Below, piece after piece: positions 7,802 through 15,633 of a DNA stretch of 38,110 bases (positions are counted from its first letter, which is position 1; each line of letters begins with the position of its first letter). Origin of the DNA: Deltaproteobacteria bacterium. Lineage in GTDB: Bacteria; Myxococcota; JACRCW01. The DNA lies in contig JACRCW010000058.1 of NCBI GenBank assembly GCA_016218805.1, positions 1-38,110 of the forward strand, given 5' to 3'. The notes beneath the pieces are model-generated. The model did no database searches and was not told the DNA's origin. It saw nothing but the letters and a program-made list of their open reading frames with translations. Position numbers and translations under genes: made by a program.

Positions 7802-10011
7802 AGGAACCGCAGATCCTGCTGCTGGATGACCGCGGGACGTGGGAGGGTGCCGTCCTCAGCGCGCTTTCCAGTGCGGGCTTCCAGGTGTTCGCCGGGCAGG
7901 GTGAGCCCGCGGAGGCGGTGGCCCGGCACCAGCCGGAATGCGTGGTGCTCAGCACCTCCGTGCCGCTGAGCACGCTGGCACAACTGGTCACCGCCTGCCG
8001 GTCCGCCGCCCGCATGGACATCTCCGTGGTGGCGCTGCTGGAACGGGATGACGCGGATGCCGTCCCCGCGGCCATGGCCGCCGGCGTGGATGAATTCGCG
8101 TTCCTCCCCGCGCGTGAGGACGAGGTGGTGGCCCGCGTGCGCACCTGCCTGGGGCGGCGCGCCGCGGTGAGCGAGATTGAACGGCACCGGCGTGACGCGG
8201 CGGCCCTGCTGGAACTGTCCCAGACGTTGTCCTCCAGCCTGCAGATCCCGCTGATCCTCCACGCGGCCTCCCGGCTGATGGCCAAAATCATTGACGTGGA
8301 GCGCTGCGCCATTGTGCTGCTGGACAAGGACCGCAATGAGGGCGTCATTGTGGCGGTGAGCGAAGACCGCAGCGTGCGGGACCTGCGCATTGCGCTGCCC
8401 AAGTACCCGGAGATCATGCGCGTCATTGAGACCGGTGCCCCGCTGGTGGTGGCCGACCTGAGCGCGGACCCGCTGCTGCGCACGGTGCGTGAGACGTCGC
8501 CGGAACTCACCGGCACCGCCATCCTGTTTCCCATCCTCATTGAGGAGCGCGTCCAGGGCGCGTTCTTCCTGCGGTCCCGCCAGGTGCGCCGCAGCCCGGA
8601 TGACCATGAGATGCAGTTTGGCCAGACGGTGGCCAACGCCACCGGGGTGGCCATCCGCAACGCGCGCATGTTTGAAGGCGCGCGCGCCAGCAACGAGCGC
8701 ATGACCCGCGAGCGCGAGCACACCGAGGAGCGGCTGCGCAACCTGCAGAAGTTTGAGCAGTTCTTTGAGGAGGCCGCGGACGGGATGGTGATCCTGGACC
8801 GTGACGGCGTGGTGCTCTACTCCAACCTGGAGGGCGCCGCGCAGTTGGGCCTGGCGCGGGACGAACTGTCCGGACGCCGCCTGGCGGACAAGCTGGCGCC
8901 GGACAGCGCGGGGCTGCTGGCCACCGTGGTGGCGGAGGTCATGCGCGGGCGGTTCCGCCGCACCTTTGACCTGTACGCCGTGCGTGATGACGGGTTTGAG
9001 CGGTGCCTGGCGTGTTCCGCGGGCGCGGTGGCCGACCCCGACGGCGGACGCGTGTGCATGATCAGCTTCCGGGACGTGACTGAGCTGCGCGAAATGCAGA
9101 TGGAACTCAAGACCACCAAGGAGTTCCTGGAGAACCTCATTGACTCGTCGGTGGACGCCATCATTGCCGCGGACATCCACGGGCACGTGATGCTGTTCAA
9201 CAAGGGCGCGGAGCGCGTCTACGGCTACCGCGCGGACGAGGTGATTGGGAAGCTGCACGTCAGCGCGCTGTACCCGGAGGGCGTGGCCACGGAAATCATG
9301 GAGCAGCTGCGCAGTGAACAGCATGGCGGCCGCGGCAAGCTGGAGGCCATGCGCAAGGCCATTGTCGTCAAGGGCGGAGACCAGGTCCCCGTCAGCCTCA
9401 CCGCGTCCATTGTCTATGAGGGCGGCGAGGAGGTGGCCACCGTGGGCATCTTCACGGACCTGCGCGAGCGCATCAAGATTGAGGACAAGCTGAGCGCCGC
9501 GCAGGAACGGCTGCTGGAGACGGAACGGGCCACGGTGGTGGCGCAGCTGGCCGGCGCCGCCGCGCATGAACTCAACCAGCCGCTCACGTCCATCCTGGGT
9601 TACGCGGAGATGCTCAAGCGCAAGGTGGCGGAGGCGGACCCCATGCGCCGCAGCGTGGACATCATCTTCCGCGAAGGCGAACGCATGGCGGACATTGTCC
9701 GCAAGATAGGCAGCATCACCCGTTTTGAGACGAAGAACTACGTGGGCAACACGCGGATTGTGGACCTCAACCGGTCCCAGGGTGACGGGCCGGATGCGCC
9801 ACTGCCGCCCGTCAGCGTCCCGCCCACCCCCGTTGCGGCGGCGGCCGCAGCGCTGTTCAAGCCGCCGCCGCCACCGCCCGGTCCGCGCCCGGTGATTGAC
9901 CCCGCGTCACTGCCGCCGGCGCTGCGCCCGCCCGCGCCCGCGGCGCCCTCCGGGGCCGTGACGGACCCCGGCCGCCCCGCGCGCCCGCCGGACAAGGACG
10001 GCAACGCTTGA
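7798..10011 (+). CDS. GAF/PAS/PAS/HisKA sensor protein lacking a kinase ATPase domain
   Basis: 737 residues, soluble. Residues 1-125 form a receiver-like fold (ILLLDDRGTWEGAVLSALSSAG) whose acceptor Asp position reads CVVLSTSVPL, so it looks non-phosphorylatable. A GAF domain (~135-290) and a coiled coil follow, then two PAS domains (~320-430 starting FEQFFEEAADGMVILDRDG, and ~440-560 starting FLENLIDSSVDAIIAADIHG). A HisKA dimerisation helix carries the H-box AAAHELNQPLTSILGY with His590. After TRFETKNYVGNTRIVDLN, where an HATPase domain would normally begin, there is only an ~85-residue Pro/Ala-rich tail. No N, G1 or G2 box is present. It may act as a phosphotransfer dimer, a signalling scaffold, or a substrate of another kinase. 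Start ATG overlaps the larC stop. Confidence 0.9.
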   Translation: MKEPQILLLDDRGTWEGAVLSALSSAGFQVFAGQGEPAEAVARHQPECVVLSTSVPLSTLAQLVTACRSAARMDISVVALLERDDADAVPAAMAAGVDEFAFLPAREDEVVARVRTCLGRRAAVSEIERHRRDAAALLELSQTLSSSLQIPLILHAASRLMAKIIDVERCAIVLLDKDRNEGVIVAVSEDRSVRDLRIALPKYPEIMRVIETGAPLVVADLSADPLLRTVRETSPELTGTAILFPILIEERVQGAFFLRSRQVRRSPDDHEMQFGQTVANATGVAIRNARMFEGARASNERMTREREHTEERLRNLQKFEQFFEEAADGMVILDRDGVVLYSNLEGAAQLGLARDELSGRRLADKLAPDSAGLLATVVAEVMRGRFRRTFDLYAVRDDGFERCLACSAGAVADPDGGRVCMISFRDVTELREMQMELKTTKEFLENLIDSSVDAIIAADIHGHVMLFNKGAERVYGYRADEVIGKLHVSALYPEGVATEIMEQLRSEQHGGRGKLEAMRKAIVVKGGDQVPVSLTASIVYEGGEEVATVGIFTDLRERIKIEDKLSAAQERLLETERATVVAQLAGAAAHELNQPLTSILGYAEMLKRKVAEADPMRRSVDIIFREGERMADIVRKIGSITRFETKNYVGNTRIVDLNRSQGDGPDAPLPPVSVPPTPVAAAAAALFKPPPPPPGPRPVIDPASLPPALRPPAPAAPSGAVTDPGRPARPPDKDGNA

Positions 10012-10103
10012 AAACGCGCCGGGCCTCTGCTGAAGAACGCGGTCCGCTGCCACGTCTGACCCCCCGGGAGGCGCAGCGGCATCCCGAGGCGAGGTGGTCC
10101 CTG

Positions 10104-10919
10104 ATGAGTCGTTTCCCCCGCGCGGCGCTTGGCGCCACCGCACTGTCCCTGTGGACCACGTTGGCCTTTGCGCAGGCGCCCGCACCCGCGGCGCTGGGCG
10201 CGGAGGACCTGGTCAAGCAGGCCTATGAGCGCAACACGGCCGCGTACTCCAACATCCGCGCCAACCTGAAGATGACCCTCACCACCACCAAGGGTGAGAC
10301 CAAGGTGCGGGACCTGGAACTGCGGGGCGTGCGCAATTCGGCGGGGCTGGTGCGGACCATTGTGCGCTTCCGGTCCCCGGCGGACGTGGCGGGCACCGCG
10401 TTCCTGGTGCTGCAGAACAACTCCGGCCCGCCGGACCAGTACCTGTACCTGCCCAACCTCAAGAAGGTGCGCCGCATTGCGGCGGGCCAGGCCAGCCAGA
10501 GCTTCATGGGCAGTGACTTCACGTTCCTGGACATGAGCCCGGTGCCCGCCGCCGGCACCACGGACCTGAGCTACCAAAAGATGCCGGACGCGGAGGTGGG
10601 CGGGCAGGCGGCGTTTGTGGTGGAGATCAAACCGCGGGTGCAGGGCGCGCCGTACAGCCGCGTGGTCATCTACGTTCAGAAGGAACTGCTCATCCCCATC
10701 AAGGCGGAGTTCTTTGACGCGGTGGGCGCGCCGCTCAAGACGCTGCTGGTGCGCAAGCTCAAGAAGCTCAAGGCCGCGGACGGGCCGCGCGTGGTGCCGC
10801 TGGAGACGGAGATGCGCAACCTGCAGAAGGGGTCCTCCACGGTGCTGGCGCTGGAGGATGTGGACGTGGAAACCAAACAGGCCGAGGCGGACTTCACACC
10901 CGCGGCACTGGAACAGTGA
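10104..10919 (+). CDS. Periplasmic outer-membrane lipoprotein-sorting (LolA-like) protein
   Basis: 271 residues with a signal peptide (FPRAALGATALSLWTTLAFAQ, cut near AFA-QA). The mature part matches the family annotated as outer membrane lipoprotein-sorting protein (a LolA/LppX-type half-barrel): LVKQAYERNTAAYSNIRANLKMTL, RTIVRFRSPADVAGTAFLVL, DQYLYLPNLKKVRRI, SFMGSDFTFLDM, and YSRVVIYVQKELLIPIKAEFFD. Such proteins bind lipid or acyl chains in the periplasm, often as partners of RND/MMPL transporters; none is present here. ATG 10104 has GAGGTGG upstream. A TTG at 10008 would extend it into sequence that does not look like protein. It probably works with the envelope lipoprotein encoded 15 bp downstream, which is inferred from position only. 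Confidence 0.88.
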   Translation: MSRFPRAALGATALSLWTTLAFAQAPAPAALGAEDLVKQAYERNTAAYSNIRANLKMTLTTTKGETKVRDLELRGVRNSAGLVRTIVRFRSPADVAGTAFLVLQNNSGPPDQYLYLPNLKKVRRIAAGQASQSFMGSDFTFLDMSPVPAAGTTDLSYQKMPDAEVGGQAAFVVEIKPRVQGAPYSRVVIYVQKELLIPIKAEFFDAVGAPLKTLLVRKLKKLKAADGPRVVPLETEMRNLQKGSSTVLALEDVDVETKQAEADFTPAALEQ

Positions 10920-10934
10920 GACGGCGGAGGGGCC

Positions 10935-11438
10935 ATGAACCGGAAGCTGTGCGCGGGGGTGCTGGCGGCGGCGTTGGGCGCGTCGGGCTGTTACGGCTCG
11001 TTTGCCGCCGTGCGCCGCGTCCATGATTTCAACGGTGGCATCACGGACAGCAAGTTTGTCCACACGCTGGTGATGTACGCGCTGGTGATCTTCCCGGCGT
11101 ACTCCATTGCCATCTGGGTGGACGTGGTGATCCTCAACGTCATTGAGTTCTGGACGGACAACAACCCGCTGGCGCGCGCGCCCGCCAGCGCGGACACGCG
11201 GCTGGCGTCCGTGGACGAGCCCGCCGGCGGGGTCACGCTCACGCGCGGCGGGCACCGCTACACGCTGCGGCCGGAGGCTGACGGCACGCTGGCGGTGATG
11301 GTTGACGGGAAGCTGGTGGGGCACGCGGTGGTGCGCGCGGATGGCGGCGTGGACCTGTTTGCGGCGGATGGAACCGCGCTGCGCTCCGTGGACGGGGACA
11401 CCGTGGCGGCAGCGGGCCGGGCCGTGGCGGTGCGCTGA
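10935..11438 (+). CDS. DUF3332 family lipoprotein
   Basis: 167 residues. A lipoprotein signal (LCAGVLAAALGASGC, Cys19) is followed directly by YGSFAAVRRVHDFNG, a conserved DUF3332 start. A hydrophobic segment (VHTLVMYALVIFPAYSIAIW) then runs into VVILNVIEFWTDNNP, which is the most characteristic motif of the family. The C-terminal ~70 residues are beta-rich (GGHRYTLRPEADGTLAVMVDGK). DUF3332 proteins are small envelope lipoproteins of unknown function. The start has a good site (GGCGGAGGGGCC) and the gene lies between the LolA-like gene (15 bp upstream) and the SRPBCC gene (3 bp downstream). Confidence 0.88.
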   Translation: MNRKLCAGVLAAALGASGCYGSFAAVRRVHDFNGGITDSKFVHTLVMYALVIFPAYSIAIWVDVVILNVIEFWTDNNPLARAPASADTRLASVDEPAGGVTLTRGGHRYTLRPEADGTLAVMVDGKLVGHAVVRADGGVDLFAADGTALRSVDGDTVAAAGRAVAVR

Positions 11439-11441
11439 GCC

Positions 11442-11993
11442 GTGGTGTGGGCGCTGGCGCTCGCCGCGGTGCCGGTCGTCCTGGTGGTCGCGCTGGTGTG
11501 GCAGGGGACGCGCGTGCCGCGCCGCCACGTGGCCACCGTGAGCGCCGCGCTGCCGGGGGCGGCCATTGAGACCTGGAAGATTGTGTCAGACCTTGGCGCG
11601 TGGCCCATGTGGCACGCGGAGGTGCAGCGCACGGAACGGGTGCCCCAGGCGGCAAGCGAGACGTGGCGGCTGTTCCAGCGGGGCCGGGCGCTGCCCGTGC
11701 GCGTGGTGGAGCGGCGGGCGCCGGCCAACGGCGCGGCGGGCGTGTTTGTCACCGAGATTGCGGACGCGGGGTTGCCGTTTGGCGGGACGTGGCGCTGGGA
11801 GATTCTGGACACCGCGCGCGGGGTGGAGGTCACGGTGACGGAGGATGGGTTCATAGACAGCGCGCTGTTCCGCGCGTTGGCGCACCGGTGGCTGGGTTAC
11901 ACGCGCACCGCGGAGGGCATGCTGCGCGCGCTGGCCCGGCACCGCGGCGCCACCGTGGTGGTGAAGTCCCACGTGACGCACCCGGCGGGCTGA
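11442..11993 (+). CDS. SRPBCC (START/polyketide cyclase-like) protein with N-terminal membrane anchor
   Basis: 183 residues. The GTG start opens onto a single hydrophobic helix (VWALALAAVPVVLVVALVW), so the protein is probably tethered to the inner membrane. The rest fits an SRPBCC hydrophobic-ligand fold: ALPGAAIETWKIVSDLGAWPMWH is the usual first strand-helix pair, followed by VFVTEIADAGLPFGGTWRWEI and a long C-terminal helix (RALAHRWLGYTRTAEGMLRAL). The ligand is unknown. It closes the plus-strand run and ends 4 bp before the end of the convergent kinase gene. Together with the LolA-like and DUF3332 genes it may form a small lipid-handling set; that is inferred from position. Confidence 0.8.
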   Translation: MVWALALAAVPVVLVVALVWQGTRVPRRHVATVSAALPGAAIETWKIVSDLGAWPMWHAEVQRTERVPQAASETWRLFQRGRALPVRVVERRAPANGAAGVFVTEIADAGLPFGGTWRWEILDTARGVEVTVTEDGFIDSALFRALAHRWLGYTRTAEGMLRALARHRGATVVVKSHVTHPAG

Positions 11994-11997
11994 CCGC

Positions 11998-13659
11998 TCA
12001 CCGCCCCGGCCAGGCCGAACTCCCGCCGGTGCGCGTGAGCACCACGCGGTCCTTGGCCGCATCCACGTGCAGCCCGGCCTGGCGCCCCAGCACACTGACC
12101 AGCTCCGCCTCCGCCTTGCCAAACTCCGCGCCCAGCGCGCGCGCCAGCGGCGCCCACGGGGCCACGCGTGCCTCGCCCTCCGCCGCGCCGTGGAACGCCA
12201 GGTGCTCCAGCGCGCGCGCCATCATCCGCGCGTCCTCCGCGGTGGTGCGCAGCCCCGTGGCGTGCGCGTCCAGCTCGCGGAAGCGCGCGGCCAGCGCTTT
12301 GACAAACGTACCCATCCAGTGCCGCTCCACCAGCTGCTGCTCCAGCGCCTCGCGCGTGACCACCATGACGGTCAGCTCCGTCACCGCGCGCACGCTGGCG
12401 GTGCGCGGCTTGGACGTGAAGATCGCCGTCTCACCAAACACGTCCCCCGGTCCCATGGTGCGCAGCGGCGTCTTGCGGCCGTGCTCCATGTGGAACACCT
12501 CGCAGGACCCTTCCGTGATGATGTACGCCGCGTCCGCTTCGTCCCCCTCCTTCACCACCACCGTGCCGGGCGCAAAGGTCTCCGTCGGGAACCAGTAGCC
12601 GCCGCGGAAACGCTCCAACTCGCGCCGGAAGTCCTCAATGGTCTGGTAGCGGTCCTCCGGCGGGCGCCGCATGGCGCGCATGGCCACCTGGCACAGCGCG
12701 GGCGGCAGCGGGCGGTCCGCCACTTCACCGGGCAGCGGGATGCGGCCCTTCTGCGCCGCCATCACCTTCTCCAGCGGTGTGGCGCCGCCGTACGGCGGCC
12801 GGCCGGTGAGCACCTGGTAGAGCAGCGCGCCCATCGCAAACACGTCGGTGCGCTCGTCAATGTGGTCGTTCTCGCCCAGCGCCTGCTCCGGTGCCATGTA
12901 CGCAAACGTGCCCACCACCGTGCCGCGCGCGTCCGCGTTGCCCGCCTTGCGCGCAATGACCACGGGGTCCTCCACCTCGCCGCCGCTGCGCGCGCCCGCC
13001 ACCAGCATGGCAATGCCCCAATCCATCACGTAGACCTGCCCAAAGGCGCCCACCATGATGTTGTCCGGCTTCAGATCGCGGTGGACCACGCCGCGGCTGT
13101 GCGCAAAGGACAGCGCGTCGCACACGCGCACCAGGATCTCCAGAATCTCGTCCAGCCCTTCGCCCGTGGAAGCGGCGTCCGGGTGCTTCTTGAGGATCTG
13201 CGTGAGCGTCTCGCCGCGCACCAGCTTCATGGTGAAGAAGTGGCGGCCCTCGCCGTCAAGACCCAGCTCGTGCACCGGGACAATGTTGGGGTGGTCCAGC
13301 TGCCCGGTGATCTGCGCCTCCTCCACAAAGCGCAGCCGTGCCTTGGGCGCGCCTGCGCGTTCGGGGTCCAGCGTCTTCATGGCCACCATGCGCTTGAGGT
13401 CGTGGTCGTACGCGCGGTGGATGGAACCAAACCCGCCCCGCGCAATCACCCCGCGGTCCTCCACGCGGTGCCGCGCCGCGGGCCCCGGCGCCGGCAGCTC
13501 GTCTGAGGCGGAGGAACCGGCGGGGGCGTCCGGATGGAAGGTCGCCGTCGCTGCGCTGGGCGGCGTGGGGTGCGCCTTCAGCCACTCAGGCAGCGCCACC
13601 TGCACGCTGTCATCCAGCGTCTTGCGCGGCGGCTTCTTCTTTCCGGGCTCCTGGGTCAT
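11998..13659 (-). CDS. Ser/Thr protein kinase with C-terminal cyclic-nucleotide-binding domain
   Basis: 553 residues. After a short Lys/Pro-rich start and linker, a Hanks-type kinase domain spans about residues 75-345. It has the Gly-loop GGFGSIHRAYD, catalytic Lys in VAMKTLD, catalytic loop HRDLKPDNI, metal-binding DWG in place of DFG (MDWGIAML), activation segment end YMAPEQ and FAMGALLYQVLTG. A cNMP-binding domain follows (~370-480: TVVVKEGDEADAAYIITEGSCEVF, GPGDVFGETAIF, PRTASVRAV), with the phosphate-binding GE-x6-PRTASV signature intact. A ~75-residue tail ends the protein. It should phosphorylate Ser/Thr in response to cAMP, cGMP or a related nucleotide. All catalytic residues are present. 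Start ATG 13659 has GGAGA upstream. No substrate is encoded nearby in an obvious way. Confidence 0.93.
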   Translation of the reverse strand: MTQEPGKKKPPRKTLDDSVQVALPEWLKAHPTPPSAATATFHPDAPAGSSASDELPAPGPAARHRVEDRGVIARGGFGSIHRAYDHDLKRMVAMKTLDPERAGAPKARLRFVEEAQITGQLDHPNIVPVHELGLDGEGRHFFTMKLVRGETLTQILKKHPDAASTGEGLDEILEILVRVCDALSFAHSRGVVHRDLKPDNIMVGAFGQVYVMDWGIAMLVAGARSGGEVEDPVVIARKAGNADARGTVVGTFAYMAPEQALGENDHIDERTDVFAMGALLYQVLTGRPPYGGATPLEKVMAAQKGRIPLPGEVADRPLPPALCQVAMRAMRRPPEDRYQTIEDFRRELERFRGGYWFPTETFAPGTVVVKEGDEADAAYIITEGSCEVFHMEHGRKTPLRTMGPGDVFGETAIFTSKPRTASVRAVTELTVMVVTREALEQQLVERHWMGTFVKALAARFRELDAHATGLRTTAEDARMMARALEHLAFHGAAEGEARVAPWAPLARALGAEFGKAEAELVSVLGRQAGLHVDAAKDRVVLTRTGGSSAWPGR

Positions 13660-13749
13660 GGGCTGGTCTCCGGGCGGGCGGCGCATTGTGGCCTGAATGC
13701 CCGCGCCAGGTCGAACGCCGCGCGGAACGCGGTCGCGCTCCGCGCAGGG

Positions 13750-14655
13750 TCATGAGCCCGTCGGGTTTTCTTTGCGCGCCGCCTCCGGCGCCGCCTGGCG
13801 GCGCACTGACACGCCAAGCCAGCCGCCCAGCCGCTCCGCCCATTCCTCTGCCACCGCCATGGGGGCCGCGCCGACATGGTGTTGCTGCTGCCCGCCCGCC
13901 AGCTCCAGCCACACGCGGGCCATGGTGCGGGACGTCTCCACCACTACGCCCAGCACCTGGCCCGGAAGGAATTCACGGGAAACCGGCGTGGACCAGGGAG
14001 ACTCCAGGGTGAGCAGGAGATTGGTGCCCTTCATCCGCAAGGTGGAGCGGATCCGCGTGAACCGCGTCCCCAGCCAGCCCAGGAGCGCCGCGCCGAAAAT
14101 GAGCCAGGCAGGAAACACGGCGGCGGTCTGATCCAGTTCAAAGCGTGCGCTGGCTTTTGCCGGGTCGCCGAGGAATGCATCGATTTCCGCCTGGAACCGG
14201 CGCGCTTCACCCATGCTCATGATGTTGCCGATCCAGCGCACATCACCCCCCGGCTGCCTGTTCGGGTGGATGTGGTACGGCCAGGAGTCGCCGCGGCTCT
14301 TGCCCCCGCGGGATGCCCGGATCTGCACGGAGCCCATCCCGTCGATGCGCTCTACCCGCACTTCGTCGCCCAACGGGTACGCCTGCGCCGCGGTGCAGGT
14401 GCCGGCGGCGCGGTCACAGCTGACCGTGGTGGTGCTGGGGAACTTGAGCACCCAACACGCGCCCGGGCAGGAGGCCAGCGTGGAGAAGAGCGCCAGCAGG
14501 ACGACCCAGCCGACAGGCCGCGAGTGGACGATTGGCCGGTCCACCAGGATTCCCGCGGAAACGGGTGAATGCGGAATGTCCGTGTTCAAGGTGCGCCGCT
14601 GGTACCACGGCCGGACGTCACCGGCCAGCGGCTGATGAACGCGTAAGAAATCCAA
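13750..14655 (-). CDS. Unknown two-helix membrane protein
   Basis: Up to 301 residues; I do not recognise it. Two hydrophobic segments are clear: WVVLLALFSTLASCPGACWV (about residues 50-70) and AAVFPAWLIFGAALLGWLG (about 175-195). Between them lies a Cys-containing, probably extracytoplasmic domain (STTTVSCDRAAGTCTAAQAY). After the second helix comes a basic cytoplasmic-looking region. The start is uncertain: TTG 14655 gives the full frame and a GTG near 14544 would shorten it. Unlike its neighbours, its Phe codons do not follow the TTT-before-G habit seen elsewhere in the window, and its overall codon choice looks more relaxed. It is 90 bp upstream of the kinase gene on the same strand. Confidence 0.65.
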   Translation of the reverse strand: MDFLRVHQPLAGDVRPWYQRRTLNTDIPHSPVSAGILVDRPIVHSRPVGWVVLLALFSTLASCPGACWVLKFPSTTTVSCDRAAGTCTAAQAYPLGDEVRVERIDGMGSVQIRASRGGKSRGDSWPYHIHPNRQPGGDVRWIGNIMSMGEARRFQAEIDAFLGDPAKASARFELDQTAAVFPAWLIFGAALLGWLGTRFTRIRSTLRMKGTNLLLTLESPWSTPVSREFLPGQVLGVVVETSRTMARVWLELAGGQQQHHVGAAPMAVAEEWAERLGGWLGVSVRRQAAPEAARKENPTGS

Positions 14656-14922
14656 AATGGCGTGCGTGAACAGACGGGTGGAGTCCGTCGACGAGGCGGA
14701 GCCGAACCTGAGCGACGTCGTACGGCCGTGCCCGGTTCACTCGAACGCGAGCGCACGGGCGAAGGCATGGCCGAGGCGGATGCCTGCGGCAGGCCCGCCA
14801 CGCGTCATGGAAAGGGCCTGCGTTGCTCCGGCCCACGGGTTCTCGCTCACCCGCTTGCTCAGGATCGAAACTGCCTCGGCCGTGACGGTGCGCGACCGGA
14901 CCTGTTGGGACCGGGATGAGCC

Positions 14923-15259
14923 ATCCCCTCATACTGACGCGGCATCCCGGGAGGACTCGGCTCCTGCCGAGCCCAGCGTCACGGGGCCAACCACGGAGGC
15001 CACAATGAAGCCAGTTATCGGCCCGGGCGACAAGGCGATATCGGGCCGGGTTTGTTGCGGAGGCGGTCCCATCTGCTGGCGTGGGAGTCGCCGTAACCCC
15101 CGCGCGCGTGCACACGGTGAGAAACAGCCCCGGACGCCTACCGGACCGTGCGCGGGATGACGGCGTCTCTGTGGGGTGACCGCTGAGGGCTCGGCAGGAG
15201 CCGAGTCCTCCCGGGCCCGGATCGCCCTCATCCTGGCTTGGACCGGCAAATGAGGGGAT
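14923..15259. repeat. Paired inverted repeats, REPIN- or MITE-like, ~337 bp
   Basis: A perfect 29-bp inverted repeat has arms at 14946-14974 and 15187-15215. Each arm itself contains a small palindrome, CTCGGC-TCCT-GCCGAG or its complement. A second, outer inverted pair is present: ATCCCCTCAT at 14923-14932 and ATGAGGGGAT at 15250-15259. Imperfect complementarity continues inwards past the 29-bp arms. The ~212-bp interior holds a further GC-rich hairpin (CGGCCCG 15019-15025 with CGGGCCG 15042-15048). Two palindromic units in opposite orientation are the layout of a REPIN, although the spacing is larger than usual. No transposase lies nearby, so movement in trans would be required. Confidence 0.75.
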
Positions 15260-15397
15260 CCCTCAGGGGACCGGGTTGTGGGGCACGTATTCAATGACCC
15301 AAACGGAGGCCTCTCTTGGGGCAGAAAGGTTACCAGGCTGCCCGCAGGGCCGGGGTCTTGGACTGCGCTGGCCGCCTGCCAACGCTGCAGGAGAGCG

Positions 15398-15602
15398 CCA
15401 ATTGCGTCCCGGCCAGCCCCGAACGCGATCGGCAGCCGCCAATTGTGATCCCAGCCACACGGGAACGCGATGGGCAGCCGCCAATTGTGATCCCAGCCAC
15501 ACGGGAACGCGATTGGCAGCCGCCAATGTGATCCCAGCCACACGCGAACGCGATTGGCAGCCGCAGAATGTGATCCCCGCCACGCGCGCGCGCGATGGGC
15601 GG
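15398..15602. repeat. 42-bp tandem repeat, five units
   Basis: Units start at 15398, 15439, 15481, 15523 and 15564, with lengths 41, 42, 42, 41 and ~39. The two central units differ by a single base, while the outer ones are diverged. The core runs CCAATTGTGATCCCAGCCAC, then GGGAACGCGATTGGCAGCCG. Where units join, ATTGGC-AGCC-GCCAAT can form a 6-bp hairpin. The unit length is four helical turns. It lies just downstream of the minus-strand gene ending at 15634. It has no spacer variation, so it is not a CRISPR array. Confidence 0.85.
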
Positions 15603-15633
15603 TGAAATGGGTCTGCCTCCCACCCGCACCCGC

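Larger units (their letters stand above)
14656..15633. other. Gene-free region with REPIN-like element and minisatellite
   Basis: Nearly 1 kb without a supported gene, lying between two minus-strand genes (upstream of 13750-14655 and downstream of 15634-16383). 14656-14922 shows nothing I can identify; a plus-strand open frame at 14662-14919 has codon use unlike the rest of the window. 14923-15259 is a nested inverted-repeat structure, and 15398-15602 a 42-bp tandem repeat. Between them lies unassigned DNA. The region looks like a tolerant insertion site. Confidence 0.6.

Noticed and set aside
6382..9567. Very long minus-strand open frame (over 1000 codons) opposite larC and the PAS sensor
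   Set aside because: It is antisense to two well-supported genes and its translation is low-complexity, His/Arg/Ala-rich and resembles no family. Long antisense frames are expected at this G+C content.
13660..13749. Intrinsic terminator between the unknown membrane gene and the kinase gene
   Set aside because: A GCGCGG...CCGCGC stem can be drawn, but it lacks a T-run and lies in general GC-rich DNA where such stems are common.
14662..14919. Short plus-strand coding region
   Set aside because: The 85-codon frame has codon use unlike its neighbours, no recognisable product and no ribosome site. It may be remnant DNA but cannot be supported as a gene.
14923..15259. Retron-type msr/msd RNA
   Set aside because: Inverted arms could suggest it, but no reverse transcriptase or branching-G motif is present nearby.
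15398..15602. CRISPR array
   Set aside because: Units are contiguous with no unique spacers, and no cas gene is nearby.
14929..15605. Open frames across the 42-bp repeats encoding repetitive peptides
   Set aside because: The repeat length is a multiple of three, so any open frame gives a repeating 14-residue peptide. There is no ribosome site or signal, and units of 41 and 39 bp break the frame.
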